DNA from: Campylobacterales bacterium
Lineage (GTDB): Bacteria > Campylobacterota > Campylobacteria > Campylobacterales > Sulfurimonadaceae
Length of the DNA stretch: 52,661 nt
Direction of reading: 5' to 3'
NCBI GenBank assembly: GCA_026390075.1
Contig: JAPLGP010000059.1
Span: 1 to 52,661 of the forward strand
In this document: positions 44,552 to 52,604 of the stretch, piece after piece
How positions within the stretch are numbered: the first letter of the stretch is position 1
Layout: every line of letters starts with the position of its first letter
Notes under the pieces: model-generated
What the model was told of the DNA's origin: nothing
Databases searched by the model: none
The model's input: the letters and a program-made list of their open reading frames with translations, nothing else
Position numbers and translations under genes: made by a program

Positions 44552-44800
44552 ATGATTACTTTAACTATTGAAGATAAAAATGTAGAAAATATCTTTTTAA
44601 ATGAGTTTCATAGCAATAAAGAGAAGTTTTTTGAGTTTATTAAATTAAGCTTTGATAGTACTAAGACAAAAAGTGAATCTTATGATGAAGATTGGTCTTA
44701 TTTGGAAGATGAGATTCAAGAGGGGATAGATTCAGGAATGTGCGAACAATCCCATGATGAAATATTCGATGAACTCATAAAAAAATATGCTCATAATTAA
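44552..44800 (+). CDS. Antitoxin of a ParE-type pair
   Basis: The 82-residue acidic protein begins MITLTIEDKNVENIFLNEF. ATG 44552 has a GGAG ribosome site upstream inside the kdsA end; the longer frame from 44498 is rejected. It overlaps the toxin gene by 14 bases. Antitoxin function is deduced from its position and acidic composition. Confidence 0.75.
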   Translation: MITLTIEDKNVENIFLNEFHSNKEKFFEFIKLSFDSTKTKSESYDEDWSYLEDEIQEGIDSGMCEQSHDEIFDELIKKYAHN

Positions 44801-45074
44801 ATATACTAAAAGAGCAAAAACGGATTTAGATAAAATTTTTTATAGCATATTTCAAGATAAGCAATTAGCAGCAATTGAATATGTTAATAAAATGAGAGAG
44901 TTTATAAGGTTATTGCAAACAAATCCTTCTCTTGGATTTGATTGTAAAAAGAAAAATATTTATAAAAATTGTAGAATATTAGTATTTGATAGTTATAGTA
45001 TTTATTATACTGTTTATGAGAACTTTATTCGAATTAGTAAAATTTTAAATTCAAAACAAAACACAAAACTTTAA
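44787..45074 (+). CDS. ParE/RelE-family toxin
   Basis: The 95-residue protein has the family pattern IIKYTKRAKTDLDKIFYSI, NCRILVFDSYSIYYTV and a C-terminal strand IRISKILNSKQ. It could poison gyrase (ParE) or cut mRNA (RelE); the sequence does not decide. The pair is inserted between kdsA and ribH, which run on with no other gene, so the genes behind it may be read through from the toxin-antitoxin promoter. Confidence 0.82.
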   Translation: MLIIKYTKRAKTDLDKIFYSIFQDKQLAAIEYVNKMREFIRLLQTNPSLGFDCKKKNIYKNCRILVFDSYSIYYTVYENFIRISKILNSKQNTKL

Positions 45075-45087
45075 AAAAGGAAAATAA

Positions 45088-45558
45088 ATGAAGTTAATAG
45101 AAGGCAAATTAAAAGTTATCAATGGCAAAAAAATCGCTATTGTGAGTACGAGATGGAATCATTTTATAGTGGATAGACTTGTTGAGGGTGCAAAAGATGC
45201 ATTTTCTCGTCATGGTGGAAACGCGGAGGATATTGTTCATGTTTTAGCACCAGGAGCGTTTGAACTTCCGATGGTTATTGACCAGCTTCTTGCAAGTGGC
45301 AAGTATGATGGCATTTGTGCTTTGGGTGCAGTAATCCGCGGTTCGACTCCGCACTTTGATTATGTTTCGGCTGAGGCAACAAAAGGTATCTCTATGATGA
45401 GTCTCAAGTACCAAAAACCTGTCTCTTTTGGACTCTTAACAACAGACACGATTGAACAAGCTATCGAGAGAGCTGGAACAAAAGCTGGAAATAAAGGTTT
45501 TGAAGCGATGACAGTTGTGATAGAAATGTTAGACCTTTACGAAGCGATAGGAGCATAA
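45088..45558 (+). CDS. ribH: 6,7-dimethyl-8-ribityllumazine synthase
   Basis: RibH makes the penultimate intermediate of riboflavin. The motifs [17 protein letters not shown] and [21 protein letters not shown] are diagnostic. Length 156. The AAAAAGGAA ribosome site stands before the ATG. Its stop is one base from the nusB TTG start region, and both genes belong together in many bacteria. Confidence 0.96.
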   Translation: MKLIEGKLKVINGKKIAIVSTRWNHFIVDRLVEGAKDAFSRHGGNAEDIVHVLAPGAFELPMVIDQLLASGKYDGICALGAVIRGSTPHFDYVSAEATKGISMMSLKYQKPVSFGLLTTDTIEQAIERAGTKAGNKGFEAMTVVIEMLDLYEAIGA

Positions 45559-45559
45559 T

Positions 45560-45967
45560 TTGGCGACGAGACAACAAGCGAGAATGGCCGTTGTAAGCCT
45601 TTTGTATGCCTTTGATTTGGGGAATGGAAATATTGCAGAACATACAAATGAGATTTTAGAAGAGAAAAAAATCCGCAATAAACAAAAAGATTTTGCTCTT
45701 ACACTCTATGAAGGTGTAATGCAACATCTTGAACCTGTGGATAAAGCCATCATTGAACACTTAAAAGAGTGGGATTTTGAGAGACTTGGAGCTATCGAGA
45801 GAGCGACTCTGAGACTTGCTTGTTATGAGATACTTTTTGGTGAACTTGATTCGGCTGTGGTTATTAATGAAGCGGTTGAGATAACAAAAGCGTTTGGAAC
45901 AGAGCAATCTCCAAAATTCATAAATGGTGTTCTTGACGCAATTTCAAAAGATAAACAAGCGCAATAA
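45560..45967 (+). CDS. nusB: Transcription antitermination factor NusB
   Basis: NusB joins NusE (S10) and boxA RNA to prevent premature ending of rRNA transcription. The 135-residue helical protein contains ATRQQARMAVVSLLYAFD and EAVEITKAFGTEQSPKFINGVLD, both typical. The start is TTG at 45560, with AGGAG at 45550-45554. The stop overlaps the cytochrome ATG as TAATG. Confidence 0.93.
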   Translation: MATRQQARMAVVSLLYAFDLGNGNIAEHTNEILEEKKIRNKQKDFALTLYEGVMQHLEPVDKAIIEHLKEWDFERLGAIERATLRLACYEILFGELDSAVVINEAVEITKAFGTEQSPKFINGVLDAISKDKQAQ

Positions 45968-48003
45968 TGATAAAAACACCGTTATTTTTTATATTTTTAT
46001 TTTTCTCGACACTGCTTTTTTCTTCCAACACTTGTGTCGATTGTCATAAAGAGACACAAAAAATTCGTGACGAATCTTCAGGGATGATGAAAGCTATTTT
46101 AGAACTTTCACAAAAAGCAGGGCATGTGGGAAATGATTGTATCGTTTGCCATGGGGGTAACCCTGAAGCTACAAAAAAAGAAAAAGCACATTCTGGAACT
46201 CCTCAGTATTTTAAAAGTAACAAAGGTCCAAAAGAATTTTATTCATTTCCCTCAAATCACGAAGTAAATAAAAATACCTGTGGAATATGTCATGAAAATC
46301 AAGTTTCTTCGCAAAAAAATTCACTGATGATGAGTAACCAAGAAACAATTGGGGAGACATTAAAAACTTTTGGAGTTAAAAGTGACACTCCCTATGGCAT
46401 AGGAATGCATAAAACAGAGAATCCTCATGCAAGAGTTGGAACGGATGCGTATCAAGAGTATATGCAAAAACTTCAGATGCAAGAGCCACAAGTCTTTACT
46501 AAAGAGATAAACAAACTTCCATCTCCTGCCACTGTAAAAGAAGTTCAAAAAGAGCCATCGTTGGCAGCTTTTGCATATTTGAATCAAGAAAATAGTTCTA
46601 AAAATATGGGATGTGCATCTTGTCATTTACCAAAAACAAAAGATGGACACTTGGTTCACTCTATTCAATCTTCAAGAGATACTTCAGTAAAAGTGGATGG
46701 CAAAGAGTACTCAGGAGTTTCAGTTGAGACATGTGCAACTTGTCATAATCGTGAAAAAAGTATAGCTACTTCCTATCAAGGACTTTTAGAAAAAGAGAGT
46801 CCATCTTCACAAAAATATATCCACATGCAAGAAGATATCCATTTTAAAAAAGGGATGTTGTGTCAAGATTGTCACACTTCAAATGATTTACATGGAGATG
46901 GTTTTTTAAGTGGTGCGACAACAACTGCTGTTGAGGTTGAGTGTCAAGACTGTCATGGAACAACTAACTCTTATCCATGGGAGTTGCCACTTGGATATAG
47001 CGATGAGTTCAATACAACTGTTGTAAAGGGTAAAGCAAGAGGCATCGCAACAACGGTGGCAGAGTATCTCAAACAAGGAAGTGTTGAAGAAGCGAAGGAA
47101 GGATATCTTCTAAGTGCAAGAGGAAATCCACTTCCACATGCCATAAAAGAGGGCAATAAAATTTCTTTGCACCTAGCGAATGGTAAAAATATAGAACTTT
47201 CCCCTTTGAAAGAATTAAAAAAAGAGAAAAAGTTGTCTCAAAAAGCACTTCTTGCAATGGATGAGATAAACGCGCACACAAAAAAGATGGAGTGTTACAC
47301 ATGCCATGCATCTTGGGTGAGACAAGATTATGATACACATCTCAAAATGGACTATTCTGATAAAAGTTTAGCTACGCCAAAAGTGATGCAAAGTAAAGCT
47401 TTCATGCGCTGGGAAGAGCCGACACTTATGCAAAATGCAGAGGGAAGAATTAGCCCTAGTGTGCCAAAATATTTGAGTGAGATAACAGTAATAGGCAAAG
47501 ATTTTAGTGTAGATATTCAAACTCCACATGCCAAAGAAATGTTGGCAATTCAACCTCACACAATGCAAAAAGAAGCAAGAAGTTGTGAGAGTTGCCACAC
47601 AACTCTCAAAGCAATGGATATGAAAATAAGCGGATTGCGAGTAAGTCAAGCCCCAGAAAAACCTTTAGATGTAAACACAACACAAACAGATGCGTTTAAA
47701 TTTTTAGCACCACTCTCACAAGTGCAACGCGATAAACTTGACCGTAGTGGCATGTGTATTTCTTGTCATCAAGATATTCCAAAAGGAAACTTGGCTATTT
47801 CTGCGATGAGCCATATGGCTAAAATGGCAGATATAAATATAGACAATGACATGCATAAAACAATCGTAAACAAAGCTTTAAAGATTGGAGTTTGGGCTCA
47901 AGTTCTAGGTGGAATTTTGATTGCAATTCTTCTGTTATTAGGAATATATATTACTTTTTTTAAAAAACAGCCGAGAAATCCAAGAAATGAAGGGTGGAAA
48001 TAG
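45967..48003 (+). CDS. Decahaem c-type cytochrome with C-terminal membrane anchor
   Basis: The 678-residue protein has a signal peptide and ten CxxCH sites: CVDCH, CIVCH, CGICH, CASCH, CATCH, CQDCH twice, CYTCH, CESCH and CISCH. A membrane helix near 645-665 (VLGGILIAILLLLGIYITFF) anchors it. This places it in periplasmic electron transfer, perhaps as a terminal or intermediate reductase; octahaem enzymes of the hydroxylamine or tetrathionate type are related in outline, but the identity is not settled. It overlaps nusB, an unusual partner. Confidence 0.85.
   Translation: MIKTPLFFIFLFFSTLLFSSNTCVDCHKETQKIRDESSGMMKAILELSQKAGHVGNDCIVCHGGNPEATKKEKAHSGTPQYFKSNKGPKEFYSFPSNHEVNKNTCGICHENQVSSQKNSLMMSNQETIGETLKTFGVKSDTPYGIGMHKTENPHARVGTDAYQEYMQKLQMQEPQVFTKEINKLPSPATVKEVQKEPSLAAFAYLNQENSSKNMGCASCHLPKTKDGHLVHSIQSSRDTSVKVDGKEYSGVSVETCATCHNREKSIATSYQGLLEKESPSSQKYIHMQEDIHFKKGMLCQDCHTSNDLHGDGFLSGATTTAVEVECQDCHGTTNSYPWELPLGYSDEFNTTVVKGKARGIATTVAEYLKQGSVEEAKEGYLLSARGNPLPHAIKEGNKISLHLANGKNIELSPLKELKKEKKLSQKALLAMDEINAHTKKMECYTCHASWVRQDYDTHLKMDYSDKSLATPKVMQSKAFMRWEEPTLMQNAEGRISPSVPKYLSEITVIGKDFSVDIQTPHAKEMLAIQPHTMQKEARSCESCHTTLKAMDMKISGLRVSQAPEKPLDVNTTQTDAFKFLAPLSQVQRDKLDRSGMCISCHQDIPKGNLAISAMSHMAKMADINIDNDMHKTIVNKALKIGVWAQVLGGILIAILLLLGIYITFFKKQPRNPRNEGWK
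47132..47143 (+). repeat. TTCCACATGCCA word, perfect copy
   Basis: Inside the decahaem cytochrome gene, encoding LPHA. Near copies at 47295 (covering a haem CxxCH codon group) and 47522. Confidence 0.9.
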
Positions 48004-48009
48004 TTAGAG

Positions 48010-49059
48010 ATGCAAAGATTAACTAAAGAAGAAGCACTACATCTTATAAAAAATGCTGACTTAAAAGAGTTAGGTCGCATGGCGAGTGCAAGGAAAAAAG
48101 AGCTTCATCCTGAGGGCATAACAACTTTTGTGGTGGACAGAAATATTAACTATACAAATATCTGTTGGGTGGACTGTAAGTTTTGTGCGTTTTATAGACA
48201 TGAAAAAGATACCGATGCCTATGTGCTTACTTATGATGAAATAGATTCTAAAATAGATGAACTTTTAGAAATTGGCGGAACACAGATACTTTTTCAAGGC
48301 GGAGTGCATCCAAAACTCAAAATTGAGTGGTATGAGGATTTGGTTGCACATATCCATACTAAATATCCGCAAATTACTATTCATGGATTTTCTTCTATTG
48401 AGATTGATTTCATTGCAAAAGTTTCGCACATCAGCGTTGAAGAGGTTTTAGTGCGTCTCAAAGCCAAAGGTCTTGCTTCTATCCCTGGTGCTGGTGCAGA
48501 AATTTTGAGTGACAAAGTTCGAGACATCATCGCACCTAAAAAAATTGATTCTGAAGTTTGGGTGGACATACATAGAAAAGCGCACAAACTAGACATAAAA
48601 TCAACCGCTACTATGATGTATGGCACGATTGAGAGTGATGAAGATATAGTGGAACATTTTGATATGATTAGAAAACTCCAAGATGAAACGCTTGGATTTC
48701 GTGCTTTTATTATGTGGAGTTTTCAAGGGCAAAATACAGAGCTTTTGAGACTTATCCCAGAGATGGAAAAACCCTCTTCAAATCGTTATCTAAGACTTTT
48801 AGCAGTTGCAAGACTTTACCTTGATAATGTGCCAAACATTCAAAGTTCATGGGTCACGCAAGGGGCATACATCGGACAGATGGCGCTAAGATTTGGAGCG
48901 AATGATTTGGGCTCAACTATGATGGAAGAAAATGTAGTGAGTAGTGCTGGAGCTGCTTATTCTATGGCAAAAGAAGAGATGGTGCAACTCATACAAGACA
49001 TCGGCGAAACACCAGCAGTAAGGAATACGGCGTATAAGATTTTGGAGATATTTGAATGA
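48010..49059 (+). CDS. mqnC: Dehypoxanthine futalosine cyclase MqnC
   Basis: MqnC is a radical SAM enzyme of the futalosine route to menaquinone. The iron-sulfur motif is C52, C56, C59 in TNICWVDCKFCAFYR, and IHGFSSIEID and SIPGAGAEILS follow. Length 349. The route is the usual one in this group. The stop overlaps the M16 gene start by four bases (ATGA). Confidence 0.93.
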   Translation: MQRLTKEEALHLIKNADLKELGRMASARKKELHPEGITTFVVDRNINYTNICWVDCKFCAFYRHEKDTDAYVLTYDEIDSKIDELLEIGGTQILFQGGVHPKLKIEWYEDLVAHIHTKYPQITIHGFSSIEIDFIAKVSHISVEEVLVRLKAKGLASIPGAGAEILSDKVRDIIAPKKIDSEVWVDIHRKAHKLDIKSTATMMYGTIESDEDIVEHFDMIRKLQDETLGFRAFIMWSFQGQNTELLRLIPEMEKPSSNRYLRLLAVARLYLDNVPNIQSSWVTQGAYIGQMALRFGANDLGSTMMEENVVSSAGAAYSMAKEEMVQLIQDIGETPAVRNTAYKILEIFE

Positions 49060-50350
49060 AATATATAGTGACACTTTTAATTTTAGGACAGATACTAATG
49101 GCAACAACTATAGAATATATTGAGACAAACACATCAAAAGTACCAGTGGTTTATGAGAGCGATACAAGACTTCCTCTTGTAACTATGCAGTTTACTTTTA
49201 CAAATAGTGGAAGTGTGACGGATATAAAAAAAGCTGGACTTGCAAAGTTTAGTTCAAAAGTTATGAGTGAAGGTACAAAAACGCTAGGAAGTGCTGCTTT
49301 TGCAGAAGCGTTAGAAGCTAAAGCCATCCATATATCTGCTTCAAGTGGAAGTGAAACTTTTGTTGTAGAGATGAGCTGTTTAAAAGAGGAATTTGATGAA
49401 GCATTAGGCTATATTGATGCACTTTTAAAAGACCCAAATTTTAGTGAGGAAACAATAAATAAAGTAAAAACTATGACTTTAGGATCTCTGAGTTCTAAAG
49501 AAAATGACTTTGATTATGTAGCATCCAATGAGCTAAAAGCTATTTTATTTGAGGGGAGTGTTTTAGGACAACCATCCTCTGGAACAATAGAGAGTGTAAA
49601 AACAATAGAACTCAGAGATGTGGAAGAGTTTGTAAAATCGAACCTTGTGAAGGAAAAACTCATCGTTGTTATTGGTGGAGATATTGATATTGTAAGTGCA
49701 AAAACGAAGATAGCAAAAGTAATAGAAACAAAGTAATAGAAACCATGCCAAAAGGCACTTCAAGTGAAGTAAAAAATTATAAAGTAACCAATGAGCCTAA
49801 AGAAAAAGTCTTAAAAAAAGAGACAGAACAGGCGTATATTTATTTTGGCTCACCTTATAATATTGAAGAAAATTCACCTGAAATTTATAAAGCAAAAGTG
49901 GCTACATTTATCTTGGGTACTGGTGGTTTTGGTTCTCGTTTGATGGAAGAGATACGCGTTAAAAGAGGACTTGCCTACTCTGCGTATGGAAGAATGGATG
50001 TAAGTAAATCGAGCAGTTATTTTAATGGCTACCTTCAAACAAAACTCGATGCACTTGATGTTGCTAAAAAAACTGTCAATGAAGTTATCGCTGAGTTTGT
50101 AAAGAATGGTGTTACAGAGGATGAGCTAAAACAGACGAAAAAGTTTTTGCTTGGAAGCGAACCGCTAAGAGTTGAAACGATGAGTCAAAGACTGAACCGT
50201 ACTTTTATGGAATTTTACAAAGAACAAGAACCAGGGCATTCTCTTAAAGAGCTGGAGATGATTCGAACACTCAAATTAGAAGATTTGAATGCATTTATAA
50301 AATCACATACAGAGATTAATAACTTAAGTTATGCGATAGTTACTAAATAA
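49056..50350 (+). pseudogene. M16-family peptidase homologue, broken by a 14-base duplication
   Basis: The frame starts at ATG 49056 with a signal peptide and reads to TAA near 49734-49736, where KVIETK ends. The second half resumes at ATG 49745 (MPKGTSSEVKNYKV) and runs to 50350. The block AAAGTAATAGAAAC occurs twice in tandem here; removing one copy joins the halves as KVIETMPKGTSS, the family sequence. The N-terminal GLAKFSSKVMSEG lacks the HxxEH zinc site, so even the intact protein would be a non-catalytic M16 partner. Confidence 0.85.
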
Positions 50351-50395
50351 TTATTGCAATTTGTCATACTTTTAGGAGTAGGTAAGATTTTCTAA

Positions 50396-50401
50396 TATAC
50401 T
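50396..50401 (+). promoter_or_regulatory. -10 box of the candidate type I toxin transcript
   Basis: TATACT at 50396-50401 with a T-rich upstream tract. A start near 50408 gives a leader with the hairpin CCCACCGA/TCGATGGG at 50411-50430. Confidence 0.4.
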
Positions 50402-50454
50402 TGTATTGTTCCCACCGATTACTCGATGGGACAAATTGCCGAAAGGAGGTTAAG

Positions 50455-50532
50455 ATGAAATATCTTAACATAATCCTGAGAAGCTTGAGTATTATTTATA
50501 TAATAATCAAAATAACTCAGGAGCTAAGTTAG
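50455..50532 (+). CDS. 25-residue hydrophobic peptide, candidate type I toxin
   Basis: The frame ATG 50455 to TAG 50530-50532 encodes a basic N-terminus and a membrane-seeking core (IILRSLSIIYIIIK). It has a perfect AAAGGAGG ribosome site six bases upstream, yet the start lies in a stable hairpin. This mirrors Helicobacter AapA-type toxin mRNAs, which are inactive until processed. A leader peptide is the alternative. No homologue can be checked here. Confidence 0.6.
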   Translation: MKYLNIILRSLSIIYIIIKITQELS

Positions 50533-50551
50533 AGGGTAACCGCCCTCTAAC
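50528..50551 (+). terminator. Hairpin at the end of the small peptide gene
   Basis: GTTAGAGGG at 50528-50536 and CCCTCTAAC at 50543-50551 form a perfect nine-pair stem with a six-base loop, followed by TCTTC. It overlaps the stop codon of the peptide. Confidence 0.65.
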
Positions 50552-50563
50552 TCTTCATCGGCA

Positions 50564-50569
50564 ATTATA
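50564..50569 (-). promoter_or_regulatory. Extended -10 for an antisense RNA
   Basis: On the minus strand TGTTATAAT reads at 50572-50564, a full extended -10 with T-rich sequence upstream. Transcription would start near 50557 and run leftward across the peptide gene, as the antitoxin RNA of a type I system does. Confidence 0.55.
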
Positions 50570-50586
50570 ACACAAAAAGGAAAATT

Positions 50587-50697
50587 ATGGAAAATGCAGC
50601 AGATGTAGTTTTAACTTTAATAATAGTAGTTATGGTTTTTATGATTGGTAATTTACACAAAAGAGTTAAAAAATTAGAAGACACTTTAGATAAATAA
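50587..50697 (+). CDS. Small membrane protein, 36 residues
   Basis: The frame from ATG 50587 to TAA 50695-50697 encodes an N-terminal membrane helix (ADVVLTLIIVVMVFMIGN) and a basic, helical tail (LHKRVKKLEDTLDK). An AAGGA ribosome site lies seven bases upstream. It ends two bases before recG. Function unknown; it is not part of the peptide locus because it has its own ribosome site and stands after the terminator. Confidence 0.6.
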   Translation: MENAADVVLTLIIVVMVFMIGNLHKRVKKLEDTLDK

Positions 50698-50699
50698 TT

Positions 50700-52496
50700 A
50701 TGAATTTAACTAAAGAGCAAGAACTCAAGTTTAAAAAGTTAGGCATCCAGTCATGGAGCGAACTTGCTCTACTCATTCCACAGAGTTATGAAGATTTTAG
50801 GCTTCATGATAAACTTCAAATCCACATGCCACAACTCATCGATGCAACTGTTGAATCCGTGTATCGTTCGCCAAATTCCATTCAAATAACTTTTTTTGCT
50901 CACAACTTTGGATACTCCATCACGGGCGTTATTTTTCGTCCAAAACCTTATATGTTGCATCAGTTTAAGGTTGGAGAGAAAAATTACTACTATGGTTTAA
51001 TTGAATGTAAAATGGGGCAATGCACTCTGAATATGCCTAAAAAAATAACTACAATCGGTGCAATAATTCCAAAATATAAAACAGCTCTGAGGAGCGATGT
51101 CATGTATCGTTTTGTTCAAAGCAATTTAACAAAAGAGAATTTAAAAAGTGAAGGCTTAAGTGAAAAAGTGATAGATGAGGTTTTAAAACTTCATTTTCCC
51201 ACAGAAGAAATTTTGCAACTTCAAGAGTTGTCCATTGAAGCTGTGAATGCATTAAAGCATGTAGAACTTTTTGTTTATATGAAACTTTTAGCAGGAAAAA
51301 GAAGATATTTCGATGGCATGGCATGTGGAAATAATAGTTACAAAGATTGGGCTTCCACACTTCCTTTTACACTGACAAATGAACAAACAAATGCTATTGA
51401 AGATATAAAAACCGACCTATCAAAAAGCGTTGCAGCAAAAAGAATGATAGTCGGCGATGTAGGGTGTGGAAAAACAATGGTTATTTTGGCTTCGGCAGTT
51501 ATGATGTTGCCTCACCGCTCTATCCTTATGGCACCGACTACAATTTTGGCAAATCAGCTTTTTGAAGAGGCTCAAAAGTTTATTCCAAATGCTAAGATTA
51601 TTTTAGTGACAAATAAAACTAAAAAAATAAATTTGGATGCCTTTGATTTTATCATAGGCACACATGCCCTTTTATGTAGAGAACTTCCACATGCCGCACT
51701 TGTTATGGTGGATGAGCAACATCGCTTTGGAACCCTTCAAAGAAATATGCTAGAGAAACTGGTGAGCAGTGGCGAAAAAAAGCCCCATTTTTTGCAGTTT
51801 TCAGCCACTCCGATACCAAGAACTCAGGCTATGATAGAAACAGCACACATCGATGTGAGTTTGATTACAACCACACCCTTTGAAAAAGATATAACAAGCA
51901 AAGTGATTCACAAAAGCGACTTTAAAGATTTACTTAAACATATAAAAAATGAAGTTGCTAAAAATAATCAAGTGCTTCTTGTCTATCCGCTTGTTGAGCA
52001 AAGTGAAGTAATAGAGTACCAAAGTATCGAAGAAGCGCGTGGATATTGGGAAAAGAGTTTTGAAAATGTTTATGTGACGCATGGAGGCGATAAAGAAAAA
52101 GAGGAAGTACTTTTAGAATTTCGTGAGAAAGGAAATGTTTTGATTGCGACAACGGTTGTAGAAGTCGGTATCTCGTTGCCACGACTTAGCACGGTTGTGA
52201 TAGTTGGTGCTGAGAGATTAGGGCTTTCAACGCTTCATCAGCTACGAGGAAGAGTAAGTAGAACAGGGCTAAAAGGGTTCTGTTTTTTATACACAAATCA
52301 AAATAATTCAAAAAGACTTGATGAATTTGTACACACTACAAGTGGTTTTGACATAGCAAATATGGATTTAAAATACAGAAAAAGCGGTGATTTACTCAAA
52401 GGGACAAATCAAAGTGGAAGTCAGTTTAAGTGGGTGGACTTGGCGGAAGATGCAGAGACAGTTAAAAAGGTAAAAGAGGAATTAAAGATTATGTAA
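50700..52496 (+). CDS. recG: ATP-dependent DNA helicase RecG
   Basis: RecG reverses stalled replication forks and processes branched DNA. The 598-residue protein has an N-terminal OB-like wedge region, Walker A VGDVGCGKT near residue 258, the DEQH box in MVDEQHRFGTLQR and the later helicase motifs ATTVVEVG and QLRGRVSRTG. It is about 100 residues shorter than in E. coli, as usual in this group. It holds three word copies: 50820 and 51685 (one mismatch each) and 51319 (perfect). Confidence 0.95.
   Translation: MNLTKEQELKFKKLGIQSWSELALLIPQSYEDFRLHDKLQIHMPQLIDATVESVYRSPNSIQITFFAHNFGYSITGVIFRPKPYMLHQFKVGEKNYYYGLIECKMGQCTLNMPKKITTIGAIIPKYKTALRSDVMYRFVQSNLTKENLKSEGLSEKVIDEVLKLHFPTEEILQLQELSIEAVNALKHVELFVYMKLLAGKRRYFDGMACGNNSYKDWASTLPFTLTNEQTNAIEDIKTDLSKSVAAKRMIVGDVGCGKTMVILASAVMMLPHRSILMAPTTILANQLFEEAQKFIPNAKIILVTNKTKKINLDAFDFIIGTHALLCRELPHAALVMVDEQHRFGTLQRNMLEKLVSSGEKKPHFLQFSATPIPRTQAMIETAHIDVSLITTTPFEKDITSKVIHKSDFKDLLKHIKNEVAKNNQVLLVYPLVEQSEVIEYQSIEEARGYWEKSFENVYVTHGGDKEKEEVLLEFREKGNVLIATTVVEVGISLPRLSTVVIVGAERLGLSTLHQLRGRVSRTGLKGFCFLYTNQNNSKRLDEFVHTTSGFDIANMDLKYRKSGDLLKGTNQSGSQFKWVDLAEDAETVKKVKEELKIM
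51319..51330 (-). repeat. TTCCACATGCCA word, perfect copy
   Basis: Reads TGGCATGTGGAA on the plus strand inside recG, encoding MACGN. Confidence 0.9.
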
Positions 52497-52509
52497 TAAG
52501 CAAGTATCT

Positions 52510-52587
52510 AGATTGCTTCGTCGCAATGACTTTCATTGCAAGTGAAGCGAAAGATAGCGTGTCATTGCGAGAAAAGCGAAGCAATCT
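52510..52587. repeat. Dispersed GATTGCTTCG...CGAAGCAATC repeat, copy C
   Basis: Begins AGATTGCTTCG and ends CGAAGCAATCT like copies A and B, with a shuffled middle containing GCAATGAC and CATTGC. It lies 13 bases after the recG stop, between recG and a gene on the other strand. Confidence 0.8.
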
Positions 52588-52604
52588 TGACTATGAAATT
52601 ACGA

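Larger units (their letters stand above)
50434..50566 (+). promoter_or_regulatory. Long-range pairing around the small peptide gene
   Basis: AATTGCCGA at 50434-50442 is exactly complementary to TCGGCAATT at 50558-50566. The pairing would bring the two ends of the transcript together and enclose the peptide gene. Within it, GTTAAGAT (50449-50456) pairs with ATCTTAAC (50462-50469) and AGGA (50444-50447) with TCCT (50474-50477), which hides the ribosome site and start codon. Confidence 0.65.

Noticed and set aside
50587-50697. The 36-residue protein as the antitoxin of the small peptide locus
   Set aside because: It has its own ribosome site, lies after the terminator and shows a plain membrane helix with a basic tail. 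Type I antitoxins are RNAs.
1763-51330. The 12-base word as a chi or FtsK-orienting sequence
   Set aside because: It occurs on both strands within the same short stretch and as inverted pairs, without a strand bias in this window. A full-genome count could still change this.
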